The position numbers and the translations under genes are program-made. Under the pieces are notes generated by a model, which had not been told where the DNA came from, did no database searches, and was given only the letters and a program-made list of their open reading frames with translations. DNA of 64,000 nucleotides from Bondarzewia mesenterica (taxonomy: Eukaryota; Basidiomycota; Agaricomycetes; Russulales; Bondarzewiaceae), in contig SGPL01000022.1 of assembly GCA_004802705.1 (NCBI GenBank), positions 1 to 64,000 of the forward strand, in the 5' to 3' direction. Position 1 is the stretch's first letter; each line of letters opens with the position of its first letter. This document shows positions 22,029-31,796 of the stretch, one piece after another.

Positions 22029-24032
22029 ATGGCTTCGGCAATTATCGAGTACTCGTCTCATGCGCCAGAACCAGTGCCTTATCCAAGACTCTCCAAACAC
22101 CATATCCTGCCCTCTCAAACCCCAGACTATCTACGCCTCATCCTCACGGCCAAGGTCTATGAAATTCTCAAAGAAACACCGCTCGTCCCGGCCCCAAACC
22201 TCAGCGCGAAGCTGGGCAACGACATCTACTTGAAACGCGAAGACCTGCAAGAAGTTTTCAGCTTCAAAATTAGGGGTGCTTACAATTTCATGGCGAGCAT
22301 CTCCGAGGAAGAACGCTGGAAGGGCGTCGTGACATGCAGCGCCGGTTAGTGTGCGTATTCCTTGCCGAGTCGCGACCCTTGTTCGCCTGCCTTTTCTTTG
22401 TTCTTCTTTCTCATTCACTCACTCACTTTGCTCACTGACGTCGGCGATTACCAGGGAACCATGCACAGGGCGTCGCGCTCTCTGGAGCCAAGCTCGGCAT
22501 CCCGTGCACCATCGTTATGCCGCAGGGCACCCCGTCTATCAAAGTGCGCAACGTGTCCCGCCTAGGTGCCAAAGTCGTCTTGCACGGCGTCGATTTCGAC
22601 GAGGCAAAAGCCGAATGCGCGCGCCTCGCCTCCGTCCACGGCCTCATCTTCGTCCCACCGTACGACGACCCGCTCGTCATCGCCGGACAGGGCACGGTCG
22701 GATTGGAAATTCTGAAGCAGCTTCCAGACTCGGAACACCTCGACACAATCTTCGCCGCCGTCGGCGGAGGTGGGCTCGTCGCAGGCATCTGTGAATACGT
22801 GAAGAGGATCGGCGGACCCAACACGAAGGTGATGGGGGCGGAAACATTTGATGGGGACGCTATGTCGAGAAGTTTGGAGAAAGGTGAACGGGTGACGCTG
22901 TCGGAGGTCGGTCCGTTCAGTGACGGGACTGCGGTCAGGATCGTCGGCGAAGAACCGTTCAGGATCTGCAAAGAATTTTTGGACGGCATCGTGAAGGTCG
23001 ACAATGATGAGATCTGTGCGGCCATCAAGGATATTTTTGAAGGTAAGGAATCGCTCACTCATATGCCCGTTCGTGTTGACTGTCTGTTCAAATCAGAGAC
23101 GCGGTCGATAACCGAGCCCGCTGGAGCGCTGGCCGTGGCCAGCCTGAAGCGCTACATAATCGACAACAAGCTGATTGGGGCCGGGAAGAAGTTCGTCGCT
23201 GTCGTGTCCGGGGCAAACATGAATTTTGACCGTCTGCGGTTCGTCGCGGAGCGTGCTGAGTTGGGCGAGGGTCGTGAGGCCCTGTTGAGCGTTGAAATTC
23301 CGGAAAGACCAGGCAGGTCGGTGTTGCCGTCTGGTCATGCCTCCTTCATTATGCACCTTTGACACTTTCACATTCAGCTTCTTCGCACTACACACGATCA
23401 TTCATCCCAGAGCGGTGACTGAATTCATCTATCGATATAACTCTCCGACTCGGGCACACGTTTTTCTATCGTTCAAGCTCGAGACGCCTTCGCGTACCAA
23501 GGAGGTAGCGGGCGTCTTGTCCGCATTAGAGCAACAAGACATGATGGGCTACGATATCAGTGACGATGAGATGGCGAAGAGCCATGCCAGGTACATGATT
23601 GGCGGAGCTTCGGACGTGCCAAACGAGCGTCTGTTCAGGTTCGGTGCGTGATTTCCTTAATCGATACGAATCCCAACCTCGAGGCAGACTAAAACGGAAC
23701 GTTCGGCACAGAGTTCCCCGAAAGGCCTGGCGCACTGCGCAAGTTCCTGTCCTCATTGCACAAAGGATGGAATATTTCTTTATTCCATTATCGCAATCAT
23801 GGGGCCGGTAAGCACCTTTCATCACATGGAACCGCATGACCGTTGTCTTCTTTTTTGTCTTAATCTTTGTTTGATGCCTTTTCAACAGATCTTGGCAAGG
23901 TTCTAGCAGGCATTCAAGCTCCTGAAGAAGACTCTGCGCAGTTTGACATTTTTTTTGAAAGACTTGGGATATCCGTACGTTGAGGAGACCAACAATGAGG
24001 TCTACAAGCGATACCTCCGAAATCCCGCTTGA
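22029..24032 (+). CDS. ILV1: Threonine dehydratase (biosynthetic threonine deaminase)
   Basis: ILV1 is a PLP enzyme converting threonine to 2-oxobutanoate and ammonia, the first committed step of isoleucine synthesis. Exon 1 has [20 protein letters not shown] and the PLP-lysine motif [12 protein letters not shown]. Exon 2 has [11 protein letters not shown], the glycine-rich phosphate loop [10 protein letters not shown] and [14 protein letters not shown]. The C-terminal regulatory region (two ACT-like modules) has EIPERPGR and [13 protein letters not shown], ending YKRYLRNPA before TGA 24030-24032. About six short introns are used. An in-frame TGA at 22005-22007 makes ATG 22029 the start on this exon. 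The N-terminus ([15 protein letters not shown]) shows no obvious mitochondrial presequence, which is unusual because the fungal enzyme is normally mitochondrial. The regulatory modules imply feedback inhibition by isoleucine. Confidence 0.95.
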
Positions 24033-24358
24033 ATTTTAGTCGATCGAGCCACCAAGGATGATCATCCAGTCCCTGGGCGCAGCGGGCGACGGGTACGTGG
24101 CTCTGATCCTCATGTAGACAGGGGAACAGCGATGTTGACGCAGTGTGAGAAGCCATAGATCGTGAAAACAACAGGTTCTGCGCAGTAGCGTATCTAGTAA
24201 GTACGAGATGTGTATAACTACTCCGGGTTGTACAAGGACATGCATCTACAACTACAACAATTGGTTCGAAAGCAAGCACGCATTAACCCTCGACGAAGAC
24301 TGTCTAGCGAGGAAAACAAACTTGATCCTGACCATGCACGTGATTCGCAGGCACTCCC

Positions 24359-26132
24359 TTACGCTGCCCTAACCCCGACCTGCTTTCTGGACAACCAAGT
24401 CGTCTTGAAGTATGCTTGAAAGCTCTTCGTGATTGAATGCGTGGAGAAGTGGCTTCCCGTGGGCGACCGTGGGGGCTCGGGCGCTCGCAACTTCGTGTTG
24501 ACCGCGATAGGCTCTGGCTTCTGGCCCATCTTCTCCACGGCTTCAATCGCGTTCAGCGCGAGGGCGGTCGTGAGGCCGCGATTGCCGATCTTGACGCCCG
24601 ACGAGCCGTACTTGTACACCCAGCCAGCCTCCCATCCACCGTCCTCGCACTGCAGAGCCAGGAGCGCCCGCGCGTCGATCTCGTCGCGCACCCCGACCAC
24701 CGAGCACGCGAGCACGCGCATCGCGAGTGCCNNCGCGTCCCCCGCCGCACCTATCCGCTCCTGCGCGCGCTCCCGGAGGAGCGGCCTTAGCAGTGCCTGC
24801 ACCTTGGCATCTTCAGTGTACCGGAGGAAACGACTGAGGAAGTACAAGAAGCATTCGCCGGTCTCGTAGTACCGCGTTCCGTCGAGGTAAGCGCGGTTTT
24901 TCAGAACGCTGTGCACCCATTCCAATGTGGGCGCCAGTTCCGAACCGCGACCCTTAGAGTAAAAAAAGGTTTAAGACGTTGACGCAGACGACCGGATCTA
25001 TTCTTGGTCGACTGTGGTCGAAATACGTCTGGATCGGCGTTTGTGTTCAGTCGTTTGATTTTACACANAGAGGATGATCGAACTCGTACCTGCATGATGC
25101 CGTCTTTATCACGGTATTGAAGCATCTCGTCCATGATGTTGTTGGCAACTTTGTTGTCTCGTTTCGTCACCATCGTTCCTATTGACGTGGTGTCAAGGTC
25201 ATAGGGGAACTCTTCGGAGGTAAGAAGGGGTTTCTCTGCGAGAGACACGGAGTGTCCTACATGAGCAATCTAAAGGTACGGAGCAGGGGTTTGACTTACC
25301 CCGGAAGAAATTCCACTTGCCCGGATGGTCGATGTAGTTGACCAGTTTCCTGTTGGGGGGAAGCTCTTGCCGTGTTCGGCGTCAAAATCTGAAATGGTGA
25401 CTTACCTGTTGTTCGTGGCTTCCAGAATGAGGAGTTGGGCGAAGTTGTCGCCGATTACGACGCCAGTGTTCGTCTCCGACTCCAGATGGCCAGCGCGCGC
25501 GTCGAGGAACGCGCGCCCCCGCACGATTGGTTCGCTAACGAGTTGTCGGAGGGCGCGCTTGACGTTGTCCCGACTATCGAAGACGACGCCATGGATACCG
25601 AACGAACGAGCGGAAAGAACGTTGTCTGGTTTGTCATCGACAAAGACAGTATCGTTCGGATCGGCCTTGATCTTTTCGAGGACCATCTTGTAGAAACCGA
25701 GGTTCGGCTTGCGGGTCCCGGCTGCTGCGGAAGTGAAGACCTCGTCAAATGCGGACCAGTCTGCGGGCTTCGTGCGCAGGACCTCGTAGTCGGGCTTGGA
25801 GATGTTCGACATGGCGAAGACGCGAAGCTTCCCGTTTGACTCGGCTTTGAGGATGCGGATGAAGTGGAGGAATTCGTCGTCGGGTTGTAATGAGTCTCGG
25901 GCTTGTTGGAAGGCCTGGGCCACTTCGCTGGGAGCGACGGCAAATTCTTCGCCGACGGAACGGTAGCAGTCCTCTTCGGAGATTTGGCCGCTCTCGTACT
26001 GGTGCCATGTTGGGGAAGAGAGGATACTCTTGAGCATGCGGGGGGAAATGGACGTCGACGTTTTCGGTGACCATGAGAAGAGAACGTCACGATATCGAAT
26101 ATGAGAGTCGAGCATTTGGGTGCCAAAGACAT
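24359..26132 (-). CDS. HAD-like/terpene cyclase fusion, drimane-type sesquiterpene synthase family
   Basis: The N-terminal half is a haloacid-dehalogenase fold: motif I fragment LIFDI at 26091-26108, SNIS motif II region, GTRKPNLGFY motif III and FVDDKPDNV motif IV. The C-terminal half is a terpene cyclase beta-type domain with the class II acid motif DLDTTS (about 25190), TYFDHSRP, YLDGTRYYETGECF and CEDGGWEAGW. This architecture is that of the AstC/DrtB-type fungal synthases, which protonate farnesyl diphosphate to a bicyclic drimane and remove phosphate with the HAD domain. The product cannot be read from sequence. Start ATG is 26132. Two single-base shifts break the frame relative to the family: one G too few at 26090/26091, and seven A (plus strand) instead of six at 24961-24967. 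Both look like homopolymer errors. NN lies at 24732-24733. The gene is convergent with ILV1, and no other biosynthetic genes adjoin. Confidence 0.85.
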
Positions 26133-26557
26133 CTTGGGGCGGGTCGGAACACGGGGTGAGTTGGATGATCTGCGGGACGCGACGGTATTTATCTAAGAAG
26201 GGATGTGCAGGTATGGCAATCACTGTGCCTAGAGCGGAGGTGATGTTCCAGCGTAAAAAATATACGCAGGAAAAGGCAGGAAGCCTCGTGCAACTCCGCT
26301 GTCCTGCACGGGGGCGCCTGAAGAATGTGGATGCGGGAACTCAGATGGACGACTGGTATGCCGAACACTGGGTCAGGTACGAGATACGGACGTAAATCGA
26401 CTAGATGCAGGAGGAGATCACAACGTGGGTTGCAATCGAATCAAAGCATTATCGCATTCCTTTTAACTGAACTCAGTAAAAACATGACGAGGTTTTGGAT
26501 CCGACACCGAAGAAGACGACTAGTCGCTTGGATGTGATGGCATGTCGCGGCGCCGAG

Positions 26558-27007
26558 TTACACGTTGGTTATGTTCCTCTGTAATGTTCCAATATGAACA
26601 TTCTGTAATAGGTACGCGATGGCAGGTCCGCGTTGCCAGATGTTGACCCAGTGAGACCCGAATTTGCAGAGGGCGAACAATATCATATGGTTCATCTGTA
26701 GCCGTCTGGCCTCGTCTGGCCCATAAAATCCGAGCCCACTCTGGTAGTACACGACTTCTTGCCAATGTGACGATATCAACTTTTACCTTTTTATTTATTT
26801 GAACTTGTCGGGATTATAAGCGATCCTCACCCTCACTAATACCCACTGGCGCTCGCGGCATGGTTTAATACTCCTCCAGCACTTCTCCAGCGCAATCTCG
26901 AGACCGACGATATCGATCAGGATCTTCAGGACTTCAGGCCTAAGTCCTTCCACCCACGCTTCCCCTGCAGGCTTCTCTTCTCGCTGCCGGAAAAAACGGC
27001 TTGCCAT
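26558..27007 (-). CDS. Small two-exon hypothetical protein
   Basis: This is a possible 115-residue protein of unknown function. Exon 1 starts at ATG 27007 and carries an amphipathic helix-like segment (VEGLRPEVLKILIDIVGLEI). A GT-AG intron (donor after CAG TGG, acceptor ctaccag near 26753) joins in phase to exon 2, with FYGPDEARRLQMNHMILFAL and HWVNIWQRGPAIAYLLQNV, stopping at TAA 26558-26560. The join keeps the frame and both exons have a balanced amino-acid composition, which supports the model. No domain is recognised. It lies 430 bp upstream of the terpene cyclase start and is on the same strand. Alternatively it could be two chance open frames. Confidence 0.35.
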
Positions 27008-29648
27008 CACCTTGATTACGCATTCTTTACGTTGCCTCCATGCGCGATTGAACGTGTCGTAAGTAAGCGTTACCCTCGTCTTGAGCTAAGTGCTAAATCA
27101 ACATTCACTACACATCAGCTACTTAGTAGTCGATGTCACAGCTGAGCGCTGAACGTGAACGTTGAACTACTAGGCAACCCATTGACGGCCTTTTTTTTCA
27201 ACGTCAGTTCGCTTCAATAGGGTGAGATTCTATTGACGCGGAACGTCGACTCAAACCAATGTCGCCGTTTGGTCTGCGCTTCTTTTCACTGTCACTTAGA
27301 ATCTTTGATTTATTGCTTCTTCCGCTTTGCGGAGTTCATCCGTCAGGGCCAATCACACTTGTGTACCCTTGCAGCTCGTGAAAACTTCTTCCCCTCTTTT
27401 CCCGGCACAAGTTTTCGACCTAAGCACAAGCCGCGAAGCGTTGGTTAATACAAGACAACATGCGTTTGTTATCAGTCTGGAGTCCATTATTCTACTTGCG
27501 ATGTCGCTCATGCGTGTTATCAGTACCGGCCGCCGTCATCTGGTTCTCTAGACCGAAAAATCCTTTTGCCTTTTCTGGCGATGTGATGGTTCAGATTCTT
27601 CTATATCAGAGCTGCCCATAATGGTTCTTCCGTACAACACAATGAAGTAGGGCTCTTAGACGTTTGGACCCACACCGCTCGAGAAGTCCTGAGAGAAGAA
27701 GAATACCACGATCCCCCCATTCCGTGATGACTCTGACATAGAACCTTCGTGTTGATTCAGTGAAGAAAAGCCCAGATACTTAAAAGCTCAAGGATTTGCG
27801 AGCATTCTCTCAGGCTGGGGTCGGCGCTGCTGACTCGCGAAGAGACTTTAAAGACCCACTGCATCGCAGCGTCTGATACATGATGAATCGCATGACTCGG
27901 CGGAGGTAAACACTAACTTGAGGGAGCCGGTGGCCGGGGTTTCAAAATTGCGGAGGTACATAAGGGTACATAGAGATGTACTCGAGTATATATCTCGTTG
28001 TGCGACAGTATAAGTACTGGCGTTTAAAGTCCTCATACACAGGTTCAATGAATTTCAGGCTGTTCTTCATATCGGCGTCCCCTGCAGAGAATAGGTTGCT
28101 GAAAAATTTGTCGATGCTTGTATCCCGACATTGGCCGTTCATAATCTTCATTAGTACGCGGCTGCCGGCCCCGATCCATCAATTATAATACCTTCACGCA
28201 GGGATCCTGAGGTAGCCTGAGGTACGAAGGTTTAATAAAATGTACAATCTGCCATTGGGAGACTGCCTTCATGGAGCTTGAGAGTCAACGATACGTAAAT
28301 CCTTGGATAAGTATATCAATCTCGACTGTATACCCACTTTCTTATGCCATTATCTTGGTATAAGTTTGATCCATCGAGCACGATGTAGTTTGTCCCTGAG
28401 TTTATCAATAATGGAGTTCTAGACAAGTTTGGAAGAAAACGAGGCATATCGAGATGGCGTACGTGCACTTACGAAGACCGAGACCGGTATTACGATTATG
28501 AGTATATTATTCGCCGTCGGTTCTGTCACCAAGACCAGGATTGTCTTCAGCTATACGTTGCTGGGAAGATTACCGGAAGCAAATTTTAGAGCCGTCGACG
28601 CGCTACAATGTACAAGTGCCCTCCATATATCAAGCGGCCATTTGATGAGGTGCTTGTTATTCGTTTGGCTTGTCGGGACCCCCTCGGCGCTCCCAACGGG
28701 CCAACGGCCTTGCTCGTACTTATGAAATTGCAAACTACTGCTCTTAAACCACTTCAGGAAAAGTGTGAACCGTGCATAGTAAGTGTGTCACCCACTGGTA
28801 TCTTTCCTTACCCGTTCGCACTATCTAGAGAACTCGTGCCCCGTGGTGTGAAACCTGAATATTGGCGATGACGACTCGACAGATTGTAGAGCCATCTTCG
28901 TTGGCTGGCTTTCAACGCAAACTATCACTTTCAATCAGGCTTGCTGCTAGTTGTGTGATTCGTTGAAACTTAATGTAAGCATCATCATCCTATATATACT
29001 GTCACCAGAGCACCGACTAAGCGAAGTCTGACTCAGTTCGCTCTATCTCGTAAAAAATCATGGAGCGCCTTTTTGGATGAATGGCTGCCATGAGGTCATT
29101 CAAAAAATTCATCGGCACCAAGACCAGCACCCTCACTTTTCAATATCTGGTCGCGAACTCATCATGTGATGTGAATGTTCCATACACGTGCAAACGCCGA
29201 TGCATCGGCTCCAAAAATCCAAAGTAACTCTCACTGTTGTAAGTTCAAGTTGGCCGCCATGAGAGACGACCTCAGCGGCCTTGAATCCACCATTGCCTTT
29301 GAAGAGGCCTCAATTCCTTCTGTATGTTCTTGTCTTGCATATTACCTTAAATCGACATTTTCAGTGTGTCTCTGTTTAGATTGAGGAACAGCCGGTTGGC
29401 GGGTGTGGGCTTTATATACATGCATCGCCCCAAGGCTTGCAGAATATCTTGGAGATACAAAGGAAACCATGTCACGAACGTGGTCATTCTATACTAGCTC
29501 ACCTCGCTATAATGGGACTCCATTGACCTGTTTCAACCTGGCCAGTCTCATTTGAGCATTGGTTGAAACTGTAATTGGATATGCATATAGATGGGGACGC
29601 GCTCCCTTCTTTCAGCTTGCAGAGCCCATCGCTGGCAAAACATCACTA
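27008..29648. other. Gene-poor interval
   Basis: 2.6 kb of lower-GC sequence in which no frame shows coding character or a recognisable family. A 69-codon minus-strand frame at 27942-28151 is the longest candidate and was not accepted. No transposon termini, long direct repeats or tRNA-like structures were noticed. A GTTGAAC-like motif (gaacgtgaacgttgaac) occurs at about 27151-27167, resembling the repeat at 41449-41485. Confidence 0.5.
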
Positions 29649-30652
29649 ATGGCTAGGTTCCGGTTTCGAACATTCCGTAAGGTTGTGATATGTGCGTACC
29701 TACATCGAGAGCCCACGCTCACCGCCTCCCATGAATGAACTCACAATCATTAAACAAACTCCAGCGCTTATAGCACTGCTGTGCTCGTCATGCATTGCTA
29801 TCTCACTGGCTCTGGCGCGTTTCTTTGATCCTAAGGCCAACCTGTGTGTCTTGGTGTCCGTTCCCGGATGTTCACTGCTGGCCTCTTTCTGCGCGTATGT
29901 TCTTCTACTCCCCACTGTGACTGTGTCTGCCTTTTGTCTGATTTTTTGTTTCTTTTGTTTGATTTCACTCGCAACTAGCATTCTTCTCAAGCATTTCATC
30001 AATAGCAGGTTGCAGCAGAGGGTTGCCATCGAATGTTTATGGACGGGCTGTCTCGTTCCGTTCCACATAGGTGAGCCCACACGATAGATTGTCAAACGAG
30101 AATTTTCGGCCTTACATCAACAGTTCTCAGCTTATTTTCCCTGGGATTACGCACCGGTTTTGTTGGTGGACCTGCCCATGCTCCGTTTGCTATCCTGGAA
30201 GTGCTCTGTTGGCTTCTCACTGTCCTCCGTGAGCTAGGCTCTCTATCATCCAATTTCTGATTCTCTCATACGTGTGTGTAGTCACAGCGTACGCTGTTTC
30301 AATAATCTCGCTCGCCTTCCTCACGGCCTTCACTGTTGACAAAGACGTCTGGTACCGAGACATAGCGGCCTCTCCCTCGCCCTACCCGCTGCAACATATC
30401 GTCGCTTTCCTTTCGCAGCCTCGGACGTCTCCGTCGGGGTTGGACACCCGGAATTCAGTGCATCATTGCATGCCGGGATGCACCTGTAGGGAGAAGCAGC
30501 CTCCATCGTCGCCGCCGCCTGCGCTTCCCAGCATCGGACCCAGGCTTGGTGCACGCATGCTGGACAGGCCACATATAGAGAGCAGTGTACCTGTGCGCGT
30601 ACCCACTGCTATGGAGCGTTACAACTCCATCGTGATAGGTTTTGATGTTTGA
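29649..30652 (+). CDS. Four-pass membrane protein, MARVEL-like
   Basis: This is a spliced gene starting MARFRFRTFRKVVI at ATG 29649. It has four hydrophobic segments: SLIALLCSSCIAISLALA, VLVSVPGCSLLASFCAYVLL (longer if the putative intron at 29895-29978 is retained), IECLWTGCLVPFHI with LFSLGLRTGF, and AILEVLCWLLTVLL continuing to YAVSIISLAFLTAFTV. The C-terminal tail is cytosolic-looking, Pro- and Ser-rich. Number, spacing and the acidic residue in the third segment resemble the MARVEL-like proteins common in basidiomycetes. These are associated with membrane apposition and trafficking, but no specific role can be assigned. The T-rich segment 29895-29978 (84 nt, in frame) could be exonic or intronic. 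The C-terminal end after 30600 is tentative. Confidence 0.6.
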
Positions 30653-31340
30653 AGTGTTCTGTAATACTCAGTGGTGTTTTTCGATCCGACCTTCCGCAAG
30701 GCTTGTATTCGCCTGTTTGCAGATACTGTATACTGTAGGACCTCACAAATGCAAACCCGCGGTGATTGCATGTTTGAGGATTCGACTTTTCGATAATCAC
30801 CGCGTTCCGCCCCTTTCTTTGTTCGCCGTAACTAAGCGGAACACGCACAAGAAACACGTTGAAAGAGTCCCTCAGAGAAGCAGGAGCGGAACCAGTGTAA
30901 ATCATCTTAGGAGAATACGCACACGAAGTCAACGTATCCTAGCCATGAGTGCAATACGAGTTGAGGCATGACTTTGCACCGCCGCGGAGGCCATGGTTCT
31001 AGGCAAATCAGTGGGACAATTTTGACGGATACTGTACCGAGGGGGAAGATAGCCTACTTATCCGTAGCTGGAAAGATCCAGGCGCATTTGCCGTGTGGTT
31101 ATGTGATTTCCTCTCAACCAAATAGCTCCCTAGTACTCCGCACTACAAAAGAGACGGCTGTAATTATCAAATTGTTGATAACCTATGCACAAAGGTAAGT
31201 ATCTAGTTGTATCCACACAAACAATTCCATGGGTCTTGTTACGGAGTAAGGAGGGCGAAACAAGGAAGGAAATGGCAACCACGGAATGTGACTCACAGAT
31301 GCGATACGTCAGGCATACCTAGCAGCCGCAGTACTCGCAT
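30653..31340. other. Intergenic region
   Basis: About 690 bp between the convergent membrane-protein gene and NDUFB3. No coding frame is supported. Confidence 0.5.
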
Positions 31341-31535
31341 TTAATGGTGCTTGTCTTCCTGCGGCTTAATGCCATTGTACACGTTGTCTGCAATTACATA
31401 GGCCGAGAAGGCGACGAGAGCGATGCCAAAACCAGGGAAGAAGTTGGCGAACATGGCGCGGTTGGAGAAAACGGGGTGTTTCCTCCAGGCGTCGCGTTTG
31501 GCCCATGGGTCGCGAAAAAAGGGTGGAACGGCCAT
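31341..31535 (-). CDS. NADH:ubiquinone oxidoreductase subunit B12 (NDUFB3-type)
   Basis: This is a 64-residue accessory subunit of mitochondrial complex I. The first true ATG of the frame is at 31535. A TTG further upstream was discounted. The sequence has the family pattern: FFRDPWAKRDAWRKHPVFSN, an FFPGFGIALVAFSAYVIAD transmembrane helix and a short polar tail ending in His residues before TAA 31341-31343. The DPW-AxR-AWR motif followed by one membrane span is diagnostic of fungal NDUFB3 homologues. It lies divergent from TOP1, 260 bp away, and probably shares its promoter region. Confidence 0.8.
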   Translation of the reverse strand: MAVPPFFRDPWAKRDAWRKHPVFSNRAMFANFFPGFGIALVAFSAYVIADNVYNGIKPQEDKHH

Positions 31536-31796
31536 TGTGGTATCTGGGGGCAAGATAAGATGAAAGCAAGGTCAGAAAAGAGGATATTCTGACCTCAAAC
31601 AAGGGCGAAAGGAGTGGGTTGCTATCAGGCAGGCAACTTCCAGCCACCGTACAAGTCCGAATGCGTAACAACCCGTGACTTGCTTAAGGGCCGGCCTCCA
31701 GGCACTTCGCCACAGTCACATAAACTCCCAGCATTCCTCCCATCAACTTTCCTCGACCCCCACTCGACTGAAAATTTATTTCGCTCCCTTACCGTC

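Noticed and set aside
25355..25375. Third frame break in the terpene cyclase at a C6 run
   Set aside because: An intron with donor gtaagt and acceptor ccccaacag explains the region exactly and restores the family sequence in phase.
27942..28151. Minus-strand frame of 69 codons (contains FIEPVYEDFKRQYLY)
   Set aside because: It looks protein-like locally, but no upstream or downstream exon joins it and I recognise no family, so it is too weak to annotate.
24032..31340. Terpene biosynthetic gene cluster around the HAD/terpene cyclase
   Set aside because: No P450, oxidoreductase, acyltransferase or pathway regulator adjoins. Neighbours are ILV1, one unknown small gene, gene-poor DNA and a membrane protein.
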